From RGIG7213 sp045636245 (GTDB lineage: Bacteria; Bacillota; Clostridia; Oscillospirales; CAG-272): 25,457 nucleotides of DNA. The stretch spans positions 1-25,457 of the forward strand of contig JAZTXA010000129.1 in assembly GCA_045636245.1 (NCBI GenBank), written 5' to 3'. This document shows positions 8,501 through 16,507 of the stretch, piece after piece; position 1 is the stretch's first letter; each line of letters opens with the position of its first letter. Position numbers and translations under genes: made by a program. The notes under the pieces are model-generated. The model had not been told where the DNA came from and searched no databases. It saw nothing but the letters and a program-made list of their open reading frames with translations.

Positions 8501-9109
8501 GTATTCAGCAACAGCGTCCATATCAACCATTTCTGCAAGGTCACTGTTATCCCATGCTTCAACCTTCTGAATTTCATGGCTCGTTCTGAAACCGTCGAAG
8601 AAGTGAAGGAAAGGAACACGAGATTTGATTGTGGAAAGGTGAGCAACAGCGCCGAGGTCCATAACCTCCTGAACATTGTTAGCGCAAAGCATTGCAAAAC
8701 CTGTCTGTCTGCACGCCATAACGTCGGAATGGTCACCGAAGATAGAGAGTGCGTGAGAAGCTACCGCACGTGCGGAAACATGGATAACGCAAGGAAGAAG
8801 CTCACCTGCGATCTTATACATATTGGGTATCATAAGAAGAAGACCCTGAGATGCTGTATACGTTGTTGTAAGAGCACCTGCCTGAAGCGAACCGTGAACA
8901 GCACCTGCCGCACCTGCTTCGCTCTGCATTTCGACAACCTTTACCTGCTGTCCGAAAATGTTTTTCTGACCTTTGGCACTCCACTGGTCAGTAACTTCTG
9001 CCATTACAGATGAAGGTGTGATCGGGTAGATACACGCAACTTCCGTGAAGGCATAGGAGACATGGGCGGCGGCATTGTTACCGTCCATGGTTTTCATTTT
9101 TCTTGCCAT
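5582..9109 (-). CDS. nifJ: pyruvate:ferredoxin (flavodoxin) oxidoreductase, single-chain
   Basis: Cytoplasmic enzyme that oxidises pyruvate with CoA to acetyl-CoA and CO2 and reduces ferredoxin, the central step of anaerobic pyruvate breakdown. 1175 residues, the full homodimeric form. Domains in order: the pyrimidine-binding domain I with YPITPSS near residue 30; the CoA and gamma domains; a ferredoxin-like domain with two 4Fe-4S motifs (C697, C700, C703, C707 and C748, C751, C754, C758); cysteines C819 and C822 in GACPGCG for the proximal cluster; and the thiamine diphosphate motif from GDGWGYD near residue 970 to SNTGGQ near 1000. A strong GGAGG ribosome site lies just before the ATG. The stop is a tandem TAATAA. 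Codon use (many AAG, GCT, GTT, AAC codons) differs from its neighbours, as expected for a highly expressed gene. Confidence 0.98.
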   Translation of the reverse strand: MARKMKTMDGNNAAAHVSYAFTEVACIYPITPSSVMAEVTDQWSAKGQKNIFGQQVKVVEMQSEAGAAGAVHGSLQAGALTTTYTASQGLLLMIPNMYKIAGELLPCVIHVSARAVASHALSIFGDHSDVMACRQTGFAMLCANNVQEVMDLGAVAHLSTIKSRVPFLHFFDGFRTSHEIQKVEAWDNSDLAEMVDMDAVAEYRARSLNPDHPVLRGTAQNPDIFFQAREASNPYYNATPAIVEEYMNKVNAKIGTDYKLFNYYGAPDAEKVIVAMGSACDTIEETIDYLTAKGEKVGLVKVRLYRPFSTKHFVAAIPATAKKIAVMDRTKEPGAIGEPLYLDVCSAFEQEGVTVDVLVGGRYGLGSKDTTPANIISVYRNLDAEAPKNHFTISINDDVTGLSLVDCENPDTVPEGTICCKFWGIGADGTVGANKNSIKIIGDHTDKKVQAYFAYDSKKSGGVTISHLRFGDKPIKSPYYVSMADFVACHNVAYLTKYDMTKDVKNGGTFLLNTGWTAEELNERLPANVKRDLANKNVNFYTVDGVKIARELGLGNRFSMVLQSAFFKLANIIPIDEAVAYMKDAVVKSFSKKGDDIVRMNQSAIDLGIANLVKIDVPAEWANAADDACADCTKADDGDMLSRFEKEILTPVNAQKGDDLPVSTFVKEADGTFPQGLAAFEKRGIAVDVPEWNPENCIQCNFCSYVCPHAVVRPVAIPEGDDTGDMKTLPMTGLPGYKFAIVVSALDCTGCGSCAQVCPGKKGAKALVMKPIDTQVDKQKDFELSYKYTDDADVLAKFKPETVKGSQFKQPLLEFSGACPGCGETPYAKLVTQLFGDRMFIANATGCSSIWGGSAPSTPYTTNKEGKGPAWANSLFEDNAEYGLGMATATRQRRALLTEVVEKLAESDDTAIAEASKAWLAAKDDGTASKFAAAQLEAALTPCADKCDLCKQALAMKDLFVKKSIWIFGGDGWGYDIGFGGLDHAIASGEDINIFVFDTEVYSNTGGQASKSTPTGSVAQFAASGKPTKKKDLAQIAMSYGYVYTAQIAMGADYNQCIKAILEAEAYNGPSLIIAYAPCINHGIKKGLATSMQETKNAVASGYWHTFRFNPEKEQPFTLDSKEPTLSYRDFIMSEVRYNSLVRAFPERAEELFAIAEKQAKDKYRKLVNMAKLYE

Positions 9110-9115
9110 AACTAT

Positions 9116-9120
9116 CCTCC
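9116..9120 (-). promoter_or_regulatory. strong ribosome binding site of nifJ
   Basis: The minus strand reads GGAGG 6 bases before the ATG at 9109, an ideal Shine-Dalgarno. It supports this start and high translation. Confidence 0.85.
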
Positions 9121-9144
9121 AAAATTATTATTTATATTGTGAAT

Positions 9145-9173
9145 AATATACCACATTTAACGGTATATGTAAA
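9145..9173 (-). promoter_or_regulatory. nifJ promoter P1
   Basis: On the minus strand, TTTACA (9173-9168), a 17-base spacer, then TATATT (9150-9145). This is a good sigma-A type promoter. It predicts a leader of about 30 bases that includes the GGAGG site. Confidence 0.75.
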
Positions 9174-9192
9174 TGTCTTTAAATGTTATAAT

Positions 9193-9210
9193 TTGTTAAT
9201 TTTTTATTTA
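9193..9210. promoter_or_regulatory. possible degenerate Rex-like site
   Basis: The plus strand reads TTGTTAA, 4 bases, TTATTTA. The Rex redox-repressor consensus is TTGTTAA-N4-TTAACAA; the left half is perfect and the right half matches at 4 of 7 positions. It lies between the two candidate nifJ promoters. It is AT-rich DNA, so chance is likely. Confidence 0.2.
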
Positions 9211-9229
9211 CCGTTTGAATTTTTGTCAA
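9201..9229 (-). promoter_or_regulatory. possible second nifJ promoter P2
   Basis: On the minus strand, a perfect TTGACA (9229-9224), a 17-base spacer, then TAAAAA (9206-9201). The -35 is consensus and the -10 is poor. It lies 56 bases upstream of P1. Confidence 0.35.
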
Positions 9230-9230
9230 T

Positions 9231-9760
9231 ACTGCCCCATTTTAATGCAAGTAAACCTGAAAATAAAGCTTTTTGTATTATTTTATCTCGCTTTGAATTT
9301 TCGCTGCTATCGTTTTATATCTTATTTGGGGTAAATTACAAGAGATTCCACAAACGCTCCCTCACTTACATATAATGTACCTGTTACTGTCTATGTATTC
9401 ATCAAGACAACATCAGCATTGACCGCTTGGCTTAATGCTTTTCGTATTTATTACAAATTTTAAAGGGCATCGCAGAATGATTTGATGTTATTTAGCGATA
9501 CCCTTAAATTATTTGATTGTTGACCTGTAGGTTTTTGATGCAGAAATACATCGTATCGTTAAAGCTGAACGAATGTACGCCGAGCATATCGTAAAAGTAT
9601 TCGATAAAAAACATTTCCGCAGGAAATCTGCACCCGCTGAGGGTGGGCGGGGGCGCAGAAAAGCTCTGATCACCGCCATACCTTTATCAGCTTGTAGAAA
9701 GAACACCCCCAAAATTAGAACACGGGACAGGCGGATGCGAACAGTTCTTCTACATTCAAA
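9231..9760. other. long intergenic region without a convincing gene
   Basis: About 530 bp between the nifJ promoter region and the addA stop. The left part (about 9231-9460) is AT-rich and holds nothing recognisable. An imperfect inverted repeat lies at 9463-9505. The right part (about 9560-9745) is clearly richer in G and C, with a run of G blocks at 9641-9653. Short reading frames here have no recognisable motif and no ribosome site. The base composition shift and the repeat suggest decayed or acquired DNA, but no transposase remnant was recognised. Confidence 0.6.
9463..9505 (-). terminator. imperfect inverted repeat downstream of addA
   Basis: AAGGGCATCGC (9463-9473) and GCGATACCCTT (9495-9505) are 11-base inverted arms around a 21-base spacer. 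On the minus-strand RNA all positions pair, with one U-G wobble; on plus there is a C-A mismatch. The AT flanks can extend the stem with bulges. It lies about 256 bases after the addA stop. It may be the operon terminator, or a fragment of a mobile-element end. No U-run follows. Confidence 0.35.
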
Positions 9761-12700
9761 CTAAACAACTCTTATATCGCGTTTAAGTGCGAATGAATAA
9801 AGTATCATGTCGGTAACTTTTTTTCCTGTGATACGTTCAACGGCAATCTTATAATATTGAAGCTGTGTTTTGTGACGTTCTATAAATAATGATATTTCTT
9901 TTGCGTTATCATTCATTCTGTCGGTTTTGTAGTCAAGCAGAGTTATCGTACCGTCCGCATTTTCGAAGATTATATCAATAACACCCTGTACAAGTATTTT
10001 TTCATCTTTGAGTGTTTCATCTGATATTTTGCTTGAAAACAAAGCTGCAGAAAGATTGATATTGAATCTGTACTCCCTCTTAACAAGCATTCGAGAATCA
10101 TATGCTTTCTTAATCCTTGCAAAAGTATCAGATGTGAAAAAAGCATCTATGCTTTTAAAATCCACCGCATCGACATCATCCCTTTTCATAAAACCGTTTA
10201 AAGAAAGGTGTTCTGCTTCTTCCTTGGCTCCTATGCACAAAACGCTGTCAAAGTCACAGAACTGCATAAAAATGTGTGTTGCGATTCCCTTTTGCGTGCT
10301 CTTGTTTTCGTGTCTGATTAAATCCGGATCCTTGAATTCAAGCGGTATTTCATCATTTTGTATCAGGACAGCCGTATCGTCTTCATCGAGAAGATCGGGA
10401 TAAAGCTTTGAAACCGACACCTTCTGCGGCATTCTCGTCTGAAGCTCATACGGATATTTGTAATTTAGATTTTCTGTTATTTCATTATACAAATCATCAT
10501 CAAAGGAATGCGCTTGGTCTTCAGTATACTCTGAACTGCATTCATTCCCATCATATCCGTAAAGTGTTTTTATTTCAAACGAGCTATCATCTTTCACCGA
10601 TGAAAGTATCATTTCCATATACGATCTTGAATTGTAAAATGCAAACTGTGTCATACCTCTTTTGGGTACTTTTTCGGTAAATTTAGAGATATCGTCAACA
10701 CCGCCTGTGACAAAAAGCTTGTTTCTTGCCCTTGTTAAGGCAACGTACAAAATACGCGCTTCTTCCTCTTGCTCTCTGTCGTGCTCCTCGCTTGAAACGG
10801 CACAGTACATGGGTGTTTTATATGACACAAAGCCTGTATTATCTCGTATCTTCACCGCAAAGCCGCAACGTCTGTCATATTTGTATGAATTTCCGCCCTT
10901 TTTACCGAGATCGGAACATGCATCGGCGAGGAAACAAACCGGAAACTCAAGTCCTTTGGACTTATGCACAGTCATTATTTTAACGCTGTTTTTCTCGTCG
11001 CTGTCTGCTTTTACGGCTTCAAGCTTCGTCTTACGCTCAATTATTTCATTTATATAGCTGATAAAATTATAAAGACCTTTGAATGAACCTGCTTCGAATT
11101 TTCTTGCATATTCGTAAAGCATCATGAGGTTTGCCCTCTTTGATTCTATTTCGCTTTTTTCACCTTCTGAACAAAGCAAGGCAAAAATCCCCGTATCTCC
11201 GTACAAAAACCAGATGAGCTTGTCTGTCTGCATTCCCTGCGCACGTTTGCGGTAAAGGCTCAACTTTTCGATAAACGCACGGCACTTTTCGTCATTCGTT
11301 CTTTCGGTATATTCAAGCAGTGATGAATACAAAGGAATATCTTTATTTTTCCCTCTTATTTCAATAAGCTCATCAAGAGAAAAGCGGAACAGCGGGCTTT
11401 GCATAAGTCCTGCAAGCTGTACATCGCGCATAGGATTATCTATAGCGGATATAAGACAGAGCGCCAACAGCACTTCACTTGATTCAAAAAAATTCTTTTC
11501 CATACCGTTATAAACTGGTATTCCGCGTTTGATAAGCGCCTGTTCATAAACAGAAGCAGATTTTTTGGCATTTCTCAAAAGTATGGCAAAATCACCCGCC
11601 GTGTAAGGTCTTCCGTCCTCGCCCGACTCATTTTCTATCATGTATGCAATCACATCGGCAATATAAGACGCTTCCGTTTCCTTTGCTGTTTCGTTTTCGT
11701 TTTTACCTATAACGGATACGGTAACACGTTCCGAGGTGTCGGCAAGCTTTGAAAACACAAGCTCATCTTCCTTTTTGTACGGAATGTCCTTATTCTGCGA
11801 AAATACGGGAGCAAACACAAGGTTTGTGAATTTAATTATGTTTTCGGAGCATCTGAAATTATTGGAAAGGAAAATAGCACGGCCATTATCTGAATTTTCA
11901 AACAATGTACGGTAGTTTGAAAACAGATACGGTTCCGCCCCTCTGAAAGAATAAATTGACTGCTTTATATCCCCCACCATAAATCTGTTGTTTTTAGATA
12001 TGGCGGAAAATATTGCATCCTGCAAGCTATTGCAATCCTGATATTCATCAATATATATTTCATCATACAGCTCCGCTGTTTCGTATGCTTTTTTTGTTTT
12101 ATTACCGTCTTTGTCATAAAAGAGTCTGTATGCAAACTGCTCCAGATCTCCATAGTCCATAAAACGGCGTGTGCGTTTTTCTTCCTCAAATATTTTACAA
12201 AACAACGAAATAAGCTTATACATACACTCAAAAAGAAGCTTTCCGTCCTTTGCAACGGCTTTGAGAGTGTCATCGGCAAAAGATCTGTAAGGAAGCATTT
12301 TTTTTCTTTCTTCCTTAAGATCATTACGCACATTTTTTACAGCATCTTTGAAATCGTATTCACCGCGTACAGCAGGCGCTCTTGCAAATGAAAAATCACA
12401 AAATATTCCAAGTGCCTTTTCTATATTTCCGTCTTCACAGCAAAGTAAAGTACTGTGAAGCATTTCGGCTTCATCCGTCAGCATCGGTGCATACTTTGAT
12501 GAAAATATTTCATCATTCGAAAAGCTGTCAGTAATGTTCTTATATTCGCGCATAAAGTGCTTGACCGTGCGAAGAAGATTTTTCTTTGCCGTATCTGCAT
12601 ATACACTTTCAAAAAATCCGCCGTCTTCAACCGTCTTAAAATTTTCCGATGTTTTATGTATTATCTTCACACCGTCAGCTGAACTGCTGACCGTGTCGTA

Positions 12701-13252
12701 AACTGAAATAAGGACATCGGAAAGCTTCTCTGCCGTCTTACTTTTTATAAGACTGTCAAAAAGTATCGGAAAGCCGTCGCTTTTATATTCGTCGGGTATT
12801 TCGTTTTCAAAGTACATATCGATGACTTTGTCCATAACACGCTTTTTTAAAAGCATCGCTTCAGATTCTTCGGCAATTCGCATCCCCGACGGAAGATTCA
12901 AGGCAGCATAATTTTCCTTTATAAGCGACGAACAAAATCCGTGTATCGTGCTTATTTGCGCCGAGTTAAGCATCAACAGCTTTACACGCAAAGAACGGTC
13001 AGAGGGATTGTTGGCACTTTTCTTTGTAAGTGCATCTCTTATTCTTATTCGCAGCTCTTCTGCCGCCGCTTTTGTAAAGGTAACTATCAGCATTCGGGAT
13101 AAGTCCGCATTTTCTTCCGTAACGCGGCGTATTACCCTTTCGGTAAGCGTTGCTGTTTTACCGGAGCCTGCCGCCGCCGCAACCAGAAGGTCTGAATCAC
13201 TGTGTGTTATTGCACTTAACTGACTTTCGGTCCAAGTTCTTTTACTCATCAT
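9761..13252 (-). CDS. addA: ATP-dependent helicase/nuclease subunit A (AddA)
   Basis: Large subunit of the AddAB helicase-nuclease, which processes double-strand breaks to 3' tails for RecA, the counterpart of RecBCD in Firmicutes. 1163 residues. A UvrD-type superfamily 1A helicase starts with the Q-motif region and Walker A AAAGSGKT (residues 26-33); Walker B is YIDEYQD. A late helicase motif IMTVHKSKGLEFP is present. The C-terminal RecB-like nuclease domain has LLDYKTD (D1107, K1109) and QLQYYK. The start is ATG-ATG at 13252, overlapping the addB stop by 11 bases, so translation is probably coupled; the ribosome site GGTGA is weak. Stop TAG at 9763-9761. Last gene of the dinB operon. Confidence 0.97.
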   Translation of the reverse strand: MMSKRTWTESQLSAITHSDSDLLVAAAAGSGKTATLTERVIRRVTEENADLSRMLIVTFTKAAAEELRIRIRDALTKKSANNPSDRSLRVKLLMLNSAQISTIHGFCSSLIKENYAALNLPSGMRIAEESEAMLLKKRVMDKVIDMYFENEIPDEYKSDGFPILFDSLIKSKTAEKLSDVLISVYDTVSSSADGVKIIHKTSENFKTVEDGGFFESVYADTAKKNLLRTVKHFMREYKNITDSFSNDEIFSSKYAPMLTDEAEMLHSTLLCCEDGNIEKALGIFCDFSFARAPAVRGEYDFKDAVKNVRNDLKEERKKMLPYRSFADDTLKAVAKDGKLLFECMYKLISLFCKIFEEEKRTRRFMDYGDLEQFAYRLFYDKDGNKTKKAYETAELYDEIYIDEYQDCNSLQDAIFSAISKNNRFMVGDIKQSIYSFRGAEPYLFSNYRTLFENSDNGRAIFLSNNFRCSENIIKFTNLVFAPVFSQNKDIPYKKEDELVFSKLADTSERVTVSVIGKNENETAKETEASYIADVIAYMIENESGEDGRPYTAGDFAILLRNAKKSASVYEQALIKRGIPVYNGMEKNFFESSEVLLALCLISAIDNPMRDVQLAGLMQSPLFRFSLDELIEIRGKNKDIPLYSSLLEYTERTNDEKCRAFIEKLSLYRKRAQGMQTDKLIWFLYGDTGIFALLCSEGEKSEIESKRANLMMLYEYARKFEAGSFKGLYNFISYINEIIERKTKLEAVKADSDEKNSVKIMTVHKSKGLEFPVCFLADACSDLGKKGGNSYKYDRRCGFAVKIRDNTGFVSYKTPMYCAVSSEEHDREQEEEARILYVALTRARNKLFVTGGVDDISKFTEKVPKRGMTQFAFYNSRSYMEMILSSVKDDSSFEIKTLYGYDGNECSSEYTEDQAHSFDDDLYNEITENLNYKYPYELQTRMPQKVSVSKLYPDLLDEDDTAVLIQNDEIPLEFKDPDLIRHENKSTQKGIATHIFMQFCDFDSVLCIGAKEEAEHLSLNGFMKRDDVDAVDFKSIDAFFTSDTFARIKKAYDSRMLVKREYRFNINLSAALFSSKISDETLKDEKILVQGVIDIIFENADGTITLLDYKTDRMNDNAKEISLFIERHKTQLQYYKIAVERITGKKVTDMILYSFALKRDIRVV

Positions 13253-16200
13253 CTTTCACCGTTTTGCTTTCATATCTGCAAACCATCTTATAATCGCAAA
13301 ATTCGCAAGGCATATATGAGCCGATTTTTTCGGGTAACGCCTCGGAATATCCTTTTTTCATTTTTTCAGCCAACTCACCGACGGCACATTTCAATTTTTC
13401 AAATGTTTCTTCAAATTCCCCATCTGCAATATACGATATCTTCTTATCGCTTGCGTATTTCGGCATAAAATTCCCGTCATTTCCGAAGACTGCTTTTAAT
13501 ATTTCATCGTTATTCAATACAGCACCGCGGCGCACAATGCTGTCGAATGCATATTTTTCGGCATCGTGTGAATCTATCGGTACATCGCTGTCTTTAATTT
13601 CAGGGGAAACTGTGACGTAAAATGCCGCCGCAGGCTTGATGTTTTCGCCAAAAAGAGTGCCGCCTTTTGTACAAATGCTTATCATATATACAAACAGCTG
13701 TATTCCGTCGCATTTTTCAATATTATCAAGCGAAAAGGAGTTTTTACCCGATTTGTAATCAATGAGCTTAATATATGTTTCATCACCGTCTGTGTACGCA
13801 TCAACTCTGTCGGCAATACCGCCGAGTACCGCATCGGAGCCATCCGAAAGACGTATGCGTACAGGCGGCATCTCACCGTTATCGGATATGGTAAGCTCAA
13901 GCTTGGCAGGCTTAAATTCGCTTGCCGAAAGCTCACAAAGTATATTTCCAGCCGCCTTGACAGTATTTTTTTTCATTCTTTCAAACAGGGATCTTATCTT
14001 TCCGTACCCCTGTTCATCAAGCGAAATGTGCAAATACTGTGCTGTAAATTCCGAGGTGAATGTATCAATAAGCTCACACAGCTTACCGTGCGAAACATCT
14101 GCTTTAACCTCACCCTTTATGTATTCTTCAAGCAAGCGTTGTAACAGATAATGTACGTATGTACCGAGATCGTTTGATTCAATATCAATCCGCTTGTCAT
14201 TTCTCAGCCCTAAAATATAATTGCAGTAATATCCGAACTTACATTTTCTGAAGCTGTCAATTCTCGATTGCGACAAACGCAGGTCACCTGAATATATTTT
14301 CTCCGCAGTTTCTTTTGACAGTATGTCTGATGAAATATATTTTTTTGTGACGTGTGAGGTGTCGGGGTTTTGTGAAAGTATTTTTTTAACTGTATTTATC
14401 TCATTTTTCCTTCCGTGCCGTCCTATAAAATCAACCCCGACGGCGTATGTTGTAACATCAGATGCATTTATCCCCTCAAAGGTAAAGGTGCCAGTCGGGA
14501 ACAAAGAGGAAACCTTATGAAACAGCACAGACGGCTTGTTTGATGACATTGACGAGTCTTTTACAGACGATGTAATGTACGCATTTTCCCTGCACGATGT
14601 CACAGTCTTGTAAAAATCGAATGTATCACGAAGCAAAAGCGTTTCTTCATCTGTAAACGAAACTCCGCACTTTTGAAGCGCACGGATATCGGAAAATGAA
14701 AAGACCGTGTTATTTTTGACCGCAGACGGAAAATCACCCTCGTTTACACCCAAAATAAATATATCGTCAGAGTTGTTTATTCTTATCTTTCCCGACTCGC
14801 CTATTATGACCTGATCCTGCGATGTAGGTATTTTTCCTATATCGACCTCTGACAGCACCATTGATAAAAGCGCACGGTATTCCTCTGGAGTGACTGTTAC
14901 ATCCTTGCATATTTCCGCAATATCGCCTGCCGCTTTAAAAAACAGGTTCCATATCTGATATATTTCGGATATTTCGGCACTGTCGTGAGTTGATGAAACA
15001 AGCTCACCAAGCTGTTTTTTGATATCTATTTTTATAAGCAGATCATAAATACAGTCAAGTATCTTTTCACACGTCAAGTCTTCATTTGACAAAGCCTTTG
15101 AAAAATCGTAAAGCGGTGTTATTATGTAATCCTTTATCCTGTTTATTCTTTCAAGCTGTTCGGAGCTTTCAGAAGAAAATTTTGCCCCGTACCCCGACGG
15201 ATTCATTTCCCATGCATCTTTATAAAATCTGTTCCCGTTTATCCCCCACTTTTTCACATACGTTTCAAACAGATCACAGTCTTCATATGAAAGGCCGACA
15301 AGCCCCGTTTTTATATAAGAAATAACATCCTCGCGGTAAAAGTCAGACATATGTATATTGAAAGCCGCAAAAACAAGCTTTACAAAAGGTTTTTGCATAA
15401 TATCCGTTCTTGATGACATAAAGTAAGGAATGTTGAACTTTTCAAAAACGGCATCTATAATTCCATGCCAACTGTCGATTGGATTTACGACAACTGCAAA
15501 GTTTTTAAATCTCTTTCCCTCTTTTATTCTTTTGCTTATGATACTTGCGGTATATTCCGACTCGTCAAACGGTGTTTTACACACAGCGCATCTTATATGC
15601 TCCGTTGTATCTGAAGGTATATTTTTCTCGTTTCTGAGTGCATATTCAAGATATTCTGTTTCCTTATTTAAAAATCTGACCCCATCTGTCAGCTTTTTAA
15701 CTGATACATCCGTATTACATCTGTTGGCAATTTCCGAAAGCTCGGAAAATACATTGTACACTTCCGAAAGTGTAAAGCTTATTTCATCTTTTTTATCGCC
15801 CGGAATGCAAAGCGACACACAGGTATACGGACAAGATTTAAAAATATGGTATATAACTTTGTACTGTAGGGTGGAAAAGTAATAAAATGAATCTATATAA
15901 ACACTGTCGAATTGCGAAAAATAATCGTTCTCCTCCAAAACATCGCAAAGCTTAGTCATATCGTCGGCAGGATCGCAAACAGAAGAACCGAGATTTGAAT
16001 TATACGCATCATAAATGACCGCAATATCTGAAAGCTTGTTTTTAAGCTGTTTTTTATCTTCAGGCAATTCATCGCATACTTCGTAAAGCTTCTCGGGTGT
16101 TATTCCGCATCTTTTAAACTCGCTTATGGTTGAATGTATACCCGAAATAACGGCTGTATCCGAAAATGAAATATTTTCATATTCTTTAAGATACGCGGAT

Positions 16201-16496
16201 ACACTTCGCAATGCAAGAAAAACAAGAAGCCTTCCCGTTGTTTTATCGGCATAATTGTAAACAATACCTCCGTATTTACGGAAAACATCATTGCAAAGTC
16301 TTGAAAAGCTGCAAACATAAAGCTCCTGTGACGGTATACCCTCCGTCACATCTGCGCACATTGCTTCCGCGCTTACCGCCTCCTGATCGGGTACTATAAG
16401 CATGACACGTTTTCCGTCTTTCAAATCATCACATATCTTATTGTATATATATGTGGTTTTCCCGAACCCCGATGGGGCTGTTAAAAATTCAACCAT
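13242..16496 (-). CDS. addB: ATP-dependent helicase/deoxyribonuclease subunit B (AddB)
   Basis: Second subunit of AddAB, with a helicase-like fold that reads Chi and a nuclease domain that cuts the other strand. 1084 residues from the chosen start. Walker A near the N-terminus is APSGFGKTT. The C-terminal nuclease has LIDYKSG, and the iron-sulfur staple cysteines are visible: one in SFRKCKFGYYC near residue 770 and C1064, C1067, C1073 in MPCEFCDYKMVC. The ATG at 16496 has an AAAGGA site 7 bases upstream; a TTG five codons earlier also opens the frame but overlaps that site and adds no conserved residues. The first Walker A glycine is alanine here. The gene starts 11 bases after the preceding gene and overlaps addA by 11 bases. 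Confidence 0.96.
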   Translation of the reverse strand: MVEFLTAPSGFGKTTYIYNKICDDLKDGKRVMLIVPDQEAVSAEAMCADVTEGIPSQELYVCSFSRLCNDVFRKYGGIVYNYADKTTGRLLVFLALRSVSAYLKEYENISFSDTAVISGIHSTISEFKRCGITPEKLYEVCDELPEDKKQLKNKLSDIAVIYDAYNSNLGSSVCDPADDMTKLCDVLEENDYFSQFDSVYIDSFYYFSTLQYKVIYHIFKSCPYTCVSLCIPGDKKDEISFTLSEVYNVFSELSEIANRCNTDVSVKKLTDGVRFLNKETEYLEYALRNEKNIPSDTTEHIRCAVCKTPFDESEYTASIISKRIKEGKRFKNFAVVVNPIDSWHGIIDAVFEKFNIPYFMSSRTDIMQKPFVKLVFAAFNIHMSDFYREDVISYIKTGLVGLSYEDCDLFETYVKKWGINGNRFYKDAWEMNPSGYGAKFSSESSEQLERINRIKDYIITPLYDFSKALSNEDLTCEKILDCIYDLLIKIDIKKQLGELVSSTHDSAEISEIYQIWNLFFKAAGDIAEICKDVTVTPEEYRALLSMVLSEVDIGKIPTSQDQVIIGESGKIRINNSDDIFILGVNEGDFPSAVKNNTVFSFSDIRALQKCGVSFTDEETLLLRDTFDFYKTVTSCRENAYITSSVKDSSMSSNKPSVLFHKVSSLFPTGTFTFEGINASDVTTYAVGVDFIGRHGRKNEINTVKKILSQNPDTSHVTKKYISSDILSKETAEKIYSGDLRLSQSRIDSFRKCKFGYYCNYILGLRNDKRIDIESNDLGTYVHYLLQRLLEEYIKGEVKADVSHGKLCELIDTFTSEFTAQYLHISLDEQGYGKIRSLFERMKKNTVKAAGNILCELSASEFKPAKLELTISDNGEMPPVRIRLSDGSDAVLGGIADRVDAYTDGDETYIKLIDYKSGKNSFSLDNIEKCDGIQLFVYMISICTKGGTLFGENIKPAAAFYVTVSPEIKDSDVPIDSHDAEKYAFDSIVRRGAVLNNDEILKAVFGNDGNFMPKYASDKKISYIADGEFEETFEKLKCAVGELAEKMKKGYSEALPEKIGSYMPCEFCDYKMVCRYESKTVKDDE

Positions 16497-16507
16497 TTTA
16501 TTTCCTT

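Noticed and set aside
8576..9013. Plus-strand reading frame of 145 codons inside nifJ
   Set aside because: Antisense shadow of the nifJ N-terminal coding region, with no recognisable domain.
9139..9375. Plus-strand frame of 78 codons upstream of nifJ
   Set aside because: It overlaps the nifJ promoter region, has no ribosome site and reads as random hydrophobic sequence.
9504..9712. Short frames on both strands in the GC-richer gap (up to 67 codons)
   Set aside because: Several frames are open at once, none has a motif, and they run into the inverted repeat; considered as decayed transposase but no similarity was recognised.
13762..14151. Plus-strand frame of 129 codons inside addB
   Set aside because: Antisense shadow, serine-rich composition typical of reverse-complement frames here.
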